Below, piece by piece: positions 8,008 to 15,420 of a stretch of DNA of 15,420 nucleotides; position 1 is the first letter of the stretch, and each line of letters begins with the position of its first letter. The stretch is taken from the NCBI GenBank assembly GCA_044340865.1, contig JBIISW010000049.1:1-15420 (forward strand). Reading direction: 5' to 3'. The translations under genes and the position numbers were made by a program. The notes beneath the pieces are model-generated. The model searched no databases. It was not told the DNA's origin and was given only the letters and a program-made list of their open reading frames with translations. Source of the stretch: UBA4416 sp044340865. GTDB lineage: Bacteria; Bacteroidota; Bacteroidia; B-17B0; Aurantibacillaceae.

Positions 8008-8622
8008 TTATTTTATTAAACTTAACCCTTCCAAAGCTGATTTATCATTAGGGCTATACAATAATGTTTTATTAAACAATACAGATGCTTGTGTTTTATT
8101 CCCTAAAAAATAATTAGCCCATGCACTCATCAACATGTTACTATAACCAAATGGTGCCAAATTTAAAGCTACATCAAAGTATTTCTTTGCACTAAAATAA
8201 TCTTTACGATAATAATAAATCAAGCCTAAATTATAATTAGCCGTGCTATTTTTAGAATCTAATTTTAATATGGCTAAATACATTTTTTCAATATCATTCC
8301 AACTTTCTAATTTGGTAAAAGGATTAATAATGGCCCACTTTGGTTCAGTTGCTGCTGGCATTAAGACAATTGCTTTTTGATAGAAGGAAACTGACTCCTT
8401 ATGTTTTCCAGATAAATAATGCAACCAACCTAATCTCAAATTTATTTCATAAGAGGTAGCGCTATACACAGTATTCAATGATGTAATTGCAGCATCGTAT
8501 TTTTGAATGGCTTCATAATCATATGACTGACTGAAAGCAGAAGCGACTGATTTGTTTTGTGCATTTAGTGTTAATGAGCTAACTGTAATAATAACAGCTA
8601 ATGATGTTTTTAAATAGTTCAT
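8008..8622 (-). CDS. Exported tetratricopeptide-repeat protein
   Basis: The 204-residue protein has a signal peptide (about 1-22, hydrophobic core SLAVIITVSSLTLNAQ with cleavage near NAQ/N) and no other membrane segment, so it is likely periplasmic. Several TPR units follow. Clear ones are near 60-90 (INLRLGWLHYLSGKHKESVS then FYQKAIVLMP) and 127-157 (TANYNLGLIYYYRKDYFSAK then KYFDVALNLAP), with another near 161-192 (WANYFLGNKTQASVLFNKTL). TPR proteins serve as protein-protein scaffolds and have no enzymatic activity of their own. It lies between the urea-transporter/M23 fusion (50-base gap) and the TPR-barrel protein (7-base gap), which suggests a role as a periplasmic adaptor linking the two. 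That role is inference from position only. Confidence 0.82.
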   Translation of the reverse strand: MNYLKTSLAVIITVSSLTLNAQNKSVASAFSQSYDYEAIQKYDAAITSLNTVYSATSYEINLRLGWLHYLSGKHKESVSFYQKAIVLMPAATEPKWAIINPFTKLESWNDIEKMYLAILKLDSKNSTANYNLGLIYYYRKDYFSAKKYFDVALNLAPFGYSNMLMSAWANYFLGNKTQASVLFNKTLLYSPNDKSALEGLSLIK

Positions 8623-8672
8623 AGTTTAAATGTGAAGAATTTGATGTTGTGAAAATTAACGGTAAAATAAAA

Positions 8673-10919
8673 TTAAAATTGTTTATAGATATAAGATTCG
8701 GAAGACTGTTTTTTATGAATTGTAAATTTATTAATAGTTTGATCTTTCAATTCTAATTCAAAATTAACTTTTTTGATGGTGTAATTCATGACTTTTGTTT
8801 CTATCTCAGAGTTAATAATTAACTTCTGAGGCGCGTAACTATTATCAGAATATGAAAAAGTTGAAGTGAATATCGCTTTTGTAAATAAATAAAAAGGAGA
8901 AACAAAATCCTGAAAGAATTGCATCAATTGATTATTAAAGTGTATTAAGGGAACATTATCATTCACTTCTATGAATTGATAATAGCCCAAAAGTTGCCTG
9001 TAGGTGGCTAAATAAAAATAAAACAATAAGGATTCGCGATCACCTTCAAAATCGGTAAAATATAACATCACGCCATCATTCACAAAATAAGCGAAGGATT
9101 TACTTTCTTCGCAATGAATGTAGGTTCTATTTAAGGCGTCTGTATGTATTTCCCATGTAACAACGTCATCACTATTTTCTTTTTGAAATGATAATTTATG
9201 TCCTGGCAAAAAAGAAAAGCTATTTACTAAAATTTCATTCACCTGAACATTACTAATAAATGCTCCCTCTTTTGGTACTTCAGAAATCAATAATTTTTTT
9301 TCAGAGCCTATTCTTTCAATAAAATAGGAAATAGGATATGCTATTGTTTTTGAACCAACAAGTGGCGTAGTTTGCAATTGAAAATGGATATGTGGTTCTG
9401 GAGATCGACCCGAATTACCACATGTTGCAATATAAGTGCCTTTCGAAATAAATTGGCCGACAAATACATTAAAAGTATCTTTTTTAATGTGACTGATTTG
9501 GGAAAACAAACCATTTAAATGATTAATAATAATCGTATTACCCCAATTATATTCGGTATTCATATCACCTACATCATTTTCTTCAACAGTATTAATAATA
9601 TCATATACATAACCATCATAAGGTGCATAAATTTCTTTATTGTAACAATAAAAATTTTCCCTTGAAAAATCTTCATTTCTATGTGTTGGCTCACGATAGG
9701 TGTTTGATTTAGAATCTACAATTACAAAATCTAAAGCTTTGCTCCAATCTCCTAAATGCGTAATTTTCCCATCATAACCTTGACTAACATTCCATTCGCC
9801 AGCAAAAGGTAAAACGATTTTGTACAAATGTTCATGCTTGAACCTCTGCAAGGAGTTAATGTATTTATAAATTGTTTTTTCAGCAGAAAAATATTGAATG
9901 GTTACAACCTGAAGGTATTTTTGCAACCAACGTTGATTTAATGAAAATAAAAAAGCAGTACAAACAATACTGAAGGATAAAGAATAAGATTTTAATTGAA
10001 ATACAAATAAAATTTTACTCAATGACATTGCAACTAACATCAACACTGGAACTAAAATAATAACAGTTATGTAGCTATAGGTATTAGGAATGATAAAAAA
10101 ACAGCCTATAGCAATAGCTAAAAAAATAAAATTAGACCCAACTAAATTGTAGTTTAAATCGCTGACATCTGCCCCAAATAAAGAATAAAATAAATAAGCT
10201 AAAGAAAATCCAATGATGCTTAACGAAAAAGCTATTCTAGAAAAATAAAGCAAGCCTAAGGCAATTAGGATGCCACCCATTACACTGGTTTGAAAAAAGG
10301 TTCCTGCTAAAGTTTTAAAATAAATAAGTGCCATAGGAAAAATATTCAAATCATCTAACGAATGAACAAACAAATAAAATGAAGATGTTTCGTTGCGCAT
10401 GGTTTCATTAATGGTGTAGATATGACTTTCATCCAAATGAATATTCGCGAAATTTGATGAAGCAAGAGATACTATCCAGTAAGTAAGAATGAATGGAAAA
10501 GAAAGAAAAGGTAAATTATAAATTGCAAATAAACCCTTTAGCCATACTGTAATTAAGAGTAAAACTAAAATAGATGTTACAAACAAAACTATAAATATTG
10601 AATTAAATGAAAATTCGTAACCAAGTGCTAAACCTAAAAATAATGCATTAAAACCAAATAATCCACTGTGTATTTCATCATGACTAAATCCAATAAAATA
10701 AGCGAACAGATTAATTAAGATGATTGCCGATAGGCCACAAAAACCTAATGCTGGAGAAAAAAAAGTAACTAGTAGAATAATAAACGCTAAACAATTATTT
10801 AACGAAAAAAACATTAAACTGTAACTATTCAATGTACTTTGAATCCAATAATTAGACTTTAAATTTTGCAAGAATGTATTCAAAATAGTAAAAAAATTTA
10901 TTTCATGAATTATTTTCAT
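8673..10919 (-). CDS. Urea-transporter-family membrane domain fused to an M23 metallopeptidase
   Basis: The 748-residue protein joins two families. Residues about 40-330 are a polytopic membrane domain with the urea-transporter signature in both halves of its inverted repeat: GLFGFNALFLGLALG (86-100) with LPFLSFPFILTYW (136-148), then NLVGSNFIFLAIAIG (258-272) with LKSYSLSFSIVCTAF (309-323). Such proteins are passive channels for urea or related amides. Residues about 370-535 form an M23 (LytM-like) zinc peptidase domain. H388 and D397 match the H-x8-D variant of the first zinc-ligand motif (HLGDWSKALDF), H477 lies in SHIKK, and H510 and H512 form the HxH motif in EPHIHFQL. M23 enzymes cut peptidoglycan peptides. 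Residues about 540-748 are a beta-rich tail I do not recognise. The frame is continuous, so the fusion is not two merged genes. It heads an operon with two envelope TPR proteins. No urease genes are in the window. Both domain calls rest on motifs. Confidence 0.85.
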   Translation of the reverse strand: MKIIHEINFFTILNTFLQNLKSNYWIQSTLNSYSLMFFSLNNCLAFIILLVTFFSPALGFCGLSAIILINLFAYFIGFSHDEIHSGLFGFNALFLGLALGYEFSFNSIFIVLFVTSILVLLLITVWLKGLFAIYNLPFLSFPFILTYWIVSLASSNFANIHLDESHIYTINETMRNETSSFYLFVHSLDDLNIFPMALIYFKTLAGTFFQTSVMGGILIALGLLYFSRIAFSLSIIGFSLAYLFYSLFGADVSDLNYNLVGSNFIFLAIAIGCFFIIPNTYSYITVIILVPVLMLVAMSLSKILFVFQLKSYSLSFSIVCTAFLFSLNQRWLQKYLQVVTIQYFSAEKTIYKYINSLQRFKHEHLYKIVLPFAGEWNVSQGYDGKITHLGDWSKALDFVIVDSKSNTYREPTHRNEDFSRENFYCYNKEIYAPYDGYVYDIINTVEENDVGDMNTEYNWGNTIIINHLNGLFSQISHIKKDTFNVFVGQFISKGTYIATCGNSGRSPEPHIHFQLQTTPLVGSKTIAYPISYFIERIGSEKKLLISEVPKEGAFISNVQVNEILVNSFSFLPGHKLSFQKENSDDVVTWEIHTDALNRTYIHCEESKSFAYFVNDGVMLYFTDFEGDRESLLFYFYLATYRQLLGYYQFIEVNDNVPLIHFNNQLMQFFQDFVSPFYLFTKAIFTSTFSYSDNSYAPQKLIINSEIETKVMNYTIKKVNFELELKDQTINKFTIHKKQSSESYIYKQF

Positions 10920-11000
10920 AAATGTACTAAAACTAAAGCATTAGACTTTTAAAATAATTAAGTTTATAAATCTATTGGTTTAATATAGATTTCAACAAAA

Positions 11001-11029
11001 AATGAGGTAAATCATAAAAATAATGAGGT
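11001..11029. repeat. Direct repeat AATGAGGT, 21-base period, in the divergent promoter region
   Basis: AATGAGGT occurs at 11001-11008 and again at 11022-11029, each with A-rich flanks. The offset of exactly 21 bases equals two DNA turns and puts both copies on the same face of the helix, the usual layout for tandem binding of a regulator. It lies about 80 bases upstream of the urea-transporter fusion gene and about 130 bases upstream of the VOC gene, in their shared 237-base gap. No exact TAnnTTTG promoter is visible in this gap on either strand. With such AT-rich DNA a chance 8-mer repeat is possible. Confidence 0.3.
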
Positions 11030-11156
11030 TAAAATAATTACATTTATTGTGCGTTTATAATATAATTAAATGATATTTACGCTTTATTACTAAAAATTAA
11101 ATTATTTAATAAAATCTAATTTAATCCATGGTTATTTCAAATTCAATACTTCTAAA

Positions 11157-11594
11157 ATGGGCTCAACGGTAAACTTAAAACAAAAAATAAAAGAAGCAAA
11201 TTTACAAAAACTCAAACAACAATCCGTTTTCAAAAATTTTGTAACATGGTTCGAAATACCAGCCTATAATCATTATCGATCAGTAGCCTTTTTTAATTAC
11301 ATCTATGGAATTGAAATAACTACTGTGGAATTAAATGGTTTTGCAATGGGCTTTTTTCCTGCCGAAAGTGGGATTGGGGGAGCAATAGTAACTGGTTCAG
11401 GTTGTGTGCCAAGCGAGGTTGGTCCTTTAATTTATTTGAATGGAGGCACTGATTTAAACAACGTTTTATCTAAAGTAAATGAGGCTGGCGGACGAGTTGT
11501 GATGGAAAAAACATTTTTAAGTGAAACGGCTGGATACTTTGCTTTATTTATCGATTCAGAAGGAAACAGGCTTGCTTTACATTCCAAATATTAA
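11157..11594 (+). CDS. VOC (glyoxalase/dioxygenase-fold) family protein
   Basis: The 145-residue protein has the vicinal-oxygen-chelate fold pattern: a first beta-alpha unit at about 28-66 (FVTWFEIPAYNHYRSVAFFN then YIYGIE), and a second at about 89-143 (GPLIYLNGGTDLNNVLSKVN then EAGGRVVMEK, ending FIDSEGNRLALHSK). Family members bind a metal and act on small molecules as glyoxalases, epimerases, dioxygenases or resistance proteins; the substrate cannot be read here. E33 in WFEIP is a plausible ligand. The closest look is to the short VOC proteins annotated as glyoxalase-related. A lysine/glutamine-rich N-terminal extension of about 27 residues precedes the usual start of the fold. No later ATG would give a complete domain, so 11157 is kept. 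It is the first gene of an operon, 17 bases before the decarboxylase. Confidence 0.85.
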   Translation: MGSTVNLKQKIKEANLQKLKQQSVFKNFVTWFEIPAYNHYRSVAFFNYIYGIEITTVELNGFAMGFFPAESGIGGAIVTGSGCVPSEVGPLIYLNGGTDLNNVLSKVNEAGGRVVMEKTFLSETAGYFALFIDSEGNRLALHSKY

Positions 11595-11611
11595 TAGGTA
11601 AAATAGATTTT

Positions 11612-14365
11612 ATGAACTCTAAACATTATAATATCAATCAATTAAGAATTGATTTATGGAATGAACTAAAAGAAAAAAGCAATCAAATTACTCGCGTACA
11701 AAATACAGATATTTTTGAAAGTAGATTAAACGAGCTCAATGAAGTGCTTCAAAACTTATTGAGCATTGAACAATATTTTTCATTTCCAGGAGCACCATTA
11801 GTAAGTAGAATTATTAAAGCGGTGCAAAAAAGCGAATTAAAAGCGGTAAGTAATCAGGTTTCAGAAATTGTAAGTCTATTAGTAAGTGATCATTATAGAT
11901 TACATCCTGAAATGATTCATGAGAAATTTAATGGTACTATTTCAAACGAAAACAATAAAGAAAAATTATCCAGTAATACTAAAAAAAATTATTTCGAAGT
12001 TTTATATGTTGAAGATATGTCTTCGAAAGAAGAAATCGCTTTAAAAAATAAATTTAAAACACTCATTAATCCACACGGAAATTTAACGTATGATATTGTA
12101 ATGCAACGTTCGTTTCAAGATGCTTTAATTTGTTTGTTTTTTAATTACAACATTCAGGCTGCTTGCATAAGATATGCCCCATTACTATTATCAACAAACA
12201 TTACCAAACTCATAAAACCGTTTATTCAAAATGTTTTAAAAATAGATTTAACACAGGTGAGCGATGGAGAAATTGGACCACTATTAGGAAAATACATACA
12301 TCAATTCAGACCAGAATTGGATATTTATTATATTACTGACTCATCTCTCACACATTTGCAAGATTCTACGCTTAAAGCATTCCGTCGTATTTTTTACCGA
12401 ATGGAAGATGTTCAAGAACTTCATTTATCTATCATTAGTGGTGTAAACGAACGCTTTGAAACCCCTTTCTTTACAGCTTTAACAGAGTATAGTAAAAGGC
12501 CAATTAGTGTTTTTCATGCAATGCCAATTTCTAGAGGAAACTCTGTTTTTAAATCGAGATGGATTACTGACTTTGGAGATTTTTATGGTAGAAATGTTTT
12601 TTTAGCAGAAACGTCAGCAACAAATGGAGGACTCGATTCTTTACTTCAACCTAAAGGCCCTTTAAAAAAAGCGCAAGAAAAAGCCGCAAAAGCTTACGGT
12701 GCAGAACATACTTTTTTTGTAACAAATGGAACTTCTACTGCCAATAAAATTGTTCAACAAGCATTAATAAAACCAGGCGATGTTGTATTAGTAGATAGAG
12801 ACTGTCATAAATCACATCACTATGGTTTAGTTTTAGCTGGTGCGTTTCCTGTGTATTTAGATTCCTATCCAATCGAAGAATATTCGATGTATGGTGCAGT
12901 TCCATTACGCATCATTAAAGAAAAATTAATTGCTTTAAAAAATGCTGGGCGTTTGGATAAAGTAAAAATGCTTTTGCTAACCAATTGTACATTTGATGGA
13001 TTAGTTTATAATGTAGAAAAAGTAATGCAAGAGGTGTTAGCCATTAAACCCGATATGGTTTTTTTATGGGACGAAGCTTGGTTTGCATTTGCTAGTTTCA
13101 CATATACCTATAAGCAGCGGTCTGGTATGTATGTTGCTCAAAAATTATTTAATAAATACAGAAGCGAAGAATATAAAGAAGAATATAAAAAACACATTGC
13201 TACTTTAAAACCTAATGAACTACCTACTCTCCCAGATCCTGAAAAAGTAAAAATAAGAGTGTATGCTACGCAAAGCACTCATAAAACATTGTCAAGTTTT
13301 CGACAAGGATCAATGATACAAATTTGGGATGAAGAATACAGTCGACGTGTTGCTGATAATTTTCAAGAATCTTACATGACTCATACCACAACTTCACCCA
13401 ATTATCAAATTCTTGCATCACTTGATGCCGGCAGAAGACAAGTGGAATTGGAAGGTTATGAATTAGTTGAAAAAAGTATTGAAATGGCAATGGTATTGCG
13501 TTCTAAAGTACAAGACCATCCCAAATTAAGTAAGTATTTTCACATCCTTAATGTTAAAGACTTAATTCCAGAAGCTTACAGACAATGTGGGTTAAGCGAA
13601 TATTATACAGTTGAAAATGGTTGGGATAGAATGGAAGAATCGTGGGAAAAAGATGAATTTGTATTAGATCCAACCAAAGTAACTCTTTCTGTGGGAAAAG
13701 CTGGTATTACTGGTGATGTTTTTAAAAACACCTATTTAATGGATCGCTTCAACATTCAATTAAATAAAACATCTCGTAACACAGTCTTATTAATGACTAA
13801 TATTGGTACCACACGAGGAAGTGTTACTTTCTTAATTAATGCCTTATTACAAATTGCAGATGAATTAGATGAAAGTAATCGTTCTTTAAATAAAAGAGAA
13901 TCAGAAATATCACAAAAACACATTACATCATTAATTAAAGATGTGCCTCCATTACCTGATTTTAGTTACTTTCACCGTTCGTTTCAGGCATCACCGGGTG
14001 TGCCAGGTGGAAATATCAGAGAAGCTTTTTTCTTGGCTTACGAAGAGGATTTATGTGAATACATTCCAATGAGTGAGTGCTTAGGAGCTTTAGCAACAAA
14101 CAAAGAATTAGTTTCAACTTCTTTTGTAATTCCATACCCACCAGGATTTCCAATTTTAGTCCCAGGACAACTTGTAAGTGAAGCGATCATCAAATTTATG
14201 ATTGCATTGGATGTCAAAGAAATTCATGGATACAGAGCTGAACTTGGATTAAAAATATTTACCGTAGAAGCACTTAATCGTAAAAATACTATTTCTGCAA
14301 TGGGTGCGATGCATGTCATAAACGCATCAACTACCAATGAAATAAAACAAAAAACAAAAAAATAA
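11612..14365 (+). CDS. Orn/Lys/Arg decarboxylase-family PLP enzyme, long form
   Basis: This 917-residue protein belongs to the fold-type I group that decarboxylates arginine, lysine or ornithine to the matching polyamine precursor. K558 in STHKTLS is the PLP Schiff-base lysine, D487 in WDEAWF should bind the pyridine nitrogen, H399 in DCHKSHH should stack on the ring, and TNGTSTANK near 371-379 holds the phosphate. A C-terminal domain includes PYPPGFPILVPGQ. Residues about 125-300 look like the receiver-like wing domain of acid-inducible decarboxylases (YFEVLYVEDMS, LDIYYITDSS). Compared with E. coli AdiA (about 755 residues, lysine near 386) it has roughly 130 extra N-terminal residues, plus a charged insertion of 30-40 residues between D487 and K558 rich in K, E and Y. 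Substrate is not decidable by eye; arginine is the default annotation for this subgroup. It is flanked within 17 and 5 bases by the VOC and ATP-grasp genes. Confidence 0.9.
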   Translation: MNSKHYNINQLRIDLWNELKEKSNQITRVQNTDIFESRLNELNEVLQNLLSIEQYFSFPGAPLVSRIIKAVQKSELKAVSNQVSEIVSLLVSDHYRLHPEMIHEKFNGTISNENNKEKLSSNTKKNYFEVLYVEDMSSKEEIALKNKFKTLINPHGNLTYDIVMQRSFQDALICLFFNYNIQAACIRYAPLLLSTNITKLIKPFIQNVLKIDLTQVSDGEIGPLLGKYIHQFRPELDIYYITDSSLTHLQDSTLKAFRRIFYRMEDVQELHLSIISGVNERFETPFFTALTEYSKRPISVFHAMPISRGNSVFKSRWITDFGDFYGRNVFLAETSATNGGLDSLLQPKGPLKKAQEKAAKAYGAEHTFFVTNGTSTANKIVQQALIKPGDVVLVDRDCHKSHHYGLVLAGAFPVYLDSYPIEEYSMYGAVPLRIIKEKLIALKNAGRLDKVKMLLLTNCTFDGLVYNVEKVMQEVLAIKPDMVFLWDEAWFAFASFTYTYKQRSGMYVAQKLFNKYRSEEYKEEYKKHIATLKPNELPTLPDPEKVKIRVYATQSTHKTLSSFRQGSMIQIWDEEYSRRVADNFQESYMTHTTTSPNYQILASLDAGRRQVELEGYELVEKSIEMAMVLRSKVQDHPKLSKYFHILNVKDLIPEAYRQCGLSEYYTVENGWDRMEESWEKDEFVLDPTKVTLSVGKAGITGDVFKNTYLMDRFNIQLNKTSRNTVLLMTNIGTTRGSVTFLINALLQIADELDESNRSLNKRESEISQKHITSLIKDVPPLPDFSYFHRSFQASPGVPGGNIREAFFLAYEEDLCEYIPMSECLGALATNKELVSTSFVIPYPPGFPILVPGQLVSEAIIKFMIALDVKEIHGYRAELGLKIFTVEALNRKNTISAMGAMHVINASTTNEIKQKTKK

Positions 14366-14370
14366 TTTTC

Positions 14371-15420
14371 ATGAAAACATTAAAAGGAATTGAAGATATT
14401 AAGGCCTATTTCAAAGAAAACAAAACACCTATTTATTTCATTAGTGCAACCAATTTTAATTTATTAGGTATTGATGAATGGATAAGTAATTTTAAATTTA
14501 TTAGTCATATTGATTGTTTTGAAGGGCAGCACCCAAATTTATTTTCTCCAATTGAAGAAGTGCATCACGATGAATTTACAAGCATTGAAGACATTAATAA
14601 TTATTTGCTACAACATCCTGAAGTCATTCACTATTTAAATTCAAGACGTGTAAACAATGAATTAGGAAAAGCTTTATTTTTAATGTTTGATGAAAAAACT
14701 GAACAACTTGCGAAAGAGTTAGGATTAGAAGTGTGTTTTCCATCAGCGCAACTTCGCACATTCTTAGACAATAAAGTGAACACAAATAGAATTGCTGAAA
14801 AAGCAGGTGTTGCTTGTGTTCCTTATGTTTTATCACCCGTTGAAAATTATGCACATTTATGTAAAGTATCCGAAAAATTAGGAACCAATTTAGTTATTCA
14901 AACTCCTTTTGGTGATTCGGGACACACCACATTTTTTATTTCAAACGAAGACGAATTTGAAATTTATAAAGAAGAAATTGTCAAAGAAAAAGAAGTGAAA
15001 ATTATGAAACGTATCAATTGCTATGGCACAGCAATTGAAGGTTGTGTAACACAACATGGAACATTAGTAGCTCCATTAATGACAGAATTAGTAGGTTTTG
15101 AAGAACTAACACCATATAAAGGTGGTTGGTGTGGAAATGAAATTTATCCAAATGCATTTAATTTAGATATTAGAGAAAAAGCAAAAAAATACACACAACG
15201 TTTTGGCGACCAACTTCGTAAAGAAGGCTACAAAGGATATTTTGAACTTGATTTTTTAATTGACAAAGACAATGGTGAAATTTATTTAGGTGAATTAAAT
15301 CCGCGTGTTTCTGGTGTAAGTTCTTTAACCAATCATTCAAAATTTGCAATGACCGATGTTCCCTTATTTCTATTTCATATGTTAGAGTGGCTTAATATTC
15401 CTTACGAAATTGATGTTAAC
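14371..15420 (+). CDS. ATP-grasp ligase, N-terminal 350 residues (continues beyond the window)
   Basis: The gene starts five bases after the decarboxylase stop and is open to the right edge. Residues about 1-125 are a pre-ATP-grasp domain (IYFISATNFNLLG at 21-33). An ATP-grasp fold follows from about 130 (LRTFLDNKVNTNRIAEKAGV), with a glycine-containing loop QTPFGDSGHTTFF at 177-189 that closes over ATP, and the metal and phosphate residues E292 (YFELDF), E308 and N310 with R312 (LGELNPRVSG). Enzymes of this fold form an acyl-phosphate and pass the acyl group to an amine or thiol. Genes like this are often labelled biotin carboxylase or carbamoyl-phosphate synthase large-chain-like, but the context suggests an amine or amino-acid ligase. 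Placement directly after a decarboxylase fits ligation of the amine made by it, which is inference. The C-terminus is missing, so length and further domains are unknown. Confidence 0.88.
   Translation, partial: MKTLKGIEDIKAYFKENKTPIYFISATNFNLLGIDEWISNFKFISHIDCFEGQHPNLFSPIEEVHHDEFTSIEDINNYLLQHPEVIHYLNSRRVNNELGKALFLMFDEKTEQLAKELGLEVCFPSAQLRTFLDNKVNTNRIAEKAGVACVPYVLSPVENYAHLCKVSEKLGTNLVIQTPFGDSGHTTFFISNEDEFEIYKEEIVKEKEVKIMKRINCYGTAIEGCVTQHGTLVAPLMTELVGFEELTPYKGGWCGNEIYPNAFNLDIREKAKKYTQRFGDQLRKEGYKGYFELDFLIDKDNGEIYLGELNPRVSGVSSLTNHSKFAMTDVPLFLFHMLEWLNIPYEIDVN

Noticed and set aside
8673..10919. Possibility that the urea-transporter and M23 parts are two genes joined by a sequencing error
   Set aside because: The frame is continuous across the linker (about 330-370), the linker has normal composition, and no internal start with a leader is apparent before the M23 part.
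13266..13490. Minus-strand open frame of 74 codons
   Set aside because: Antisense to the conserved PLP-lysine region of the decarboxylase, so coding capacity on the other strand is incidental.
14624..14854. Minus-strand open frame of 76 codons
   Set aside because: Antisense to the ATP-grasp gene, which has clear motifs.

Overview
The window looks like a chromosomal segment of a low-GC member of the Bacteroidota. The signs are strongly AT-rich coding and intergenic DNA, A-rich leaders without clear Shine-Dalgarno motifs, two exact copies of the Bacteroidota -7 promoter element (TATCTTTG, fitting TAnnTTTG), and Bacteroidota-type proteins such as an unpaired AddB-like nuclease, TPR/beta-barrel envelope proteins and a LysM protein beside guaA. 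I cannot place it below phylum. I see no tRNA, rRNA, insertion sequence, CRISPR array or phage gene.

Layout from left to right: (1) 1-2798, minus strand: a LuxR-type response regulator, a 35-residue membrane miniprotein whose start overlaps the regulator stop (TAATG), guaA (GMP synthase), and a LysM protein cut by the window edge. (2) 2921-5776, plus strand: a 951-residue AddB-like PD-(D/E)XK nuclease with a four-cysteine iron-sulfur signature, divergent from the regulator. (3) 5893-10919, minus strand: a block transcribed from right to left. It starts with an unusual urea-transporter/M23-peptidase fusion, followed by a secreted TPR protein and a TPR plus beta-barrel outer-membrane protein 7 bases later. 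A TerB-DnaJ (DjlA-like) protein follows after a 77-base gap. (4) 11157-15420, plus strand: a compact three-gene operon made of a VOC/glyoxalase-fold protein, a 917-residue Orn/Lys/Arg-decarboxylase-family PLP enzyme, and an ATP-grasp ligase that runs off the window.

Two parts go beyond housekeeping. The first is the urea-transporter-M23 / TPR / TPR-barrel operon. It spans inner membrane, periplasm and outer membrane, and its peptidase domain would face the cytoplasm if the transporter keeps the usual fold. The second is the divergently transcribed VOC / decarboxylase / ATP-grasp operon, which looks like a small pathway that makes an amine by decarboxylation and joins it to another group using ATP. 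The two operons share a 237-base control region holding an 8-base direct repeat spaced exactly 21 bases apart. A link between them through arginine, agmatine and urea chemistry is possible but only inferred.
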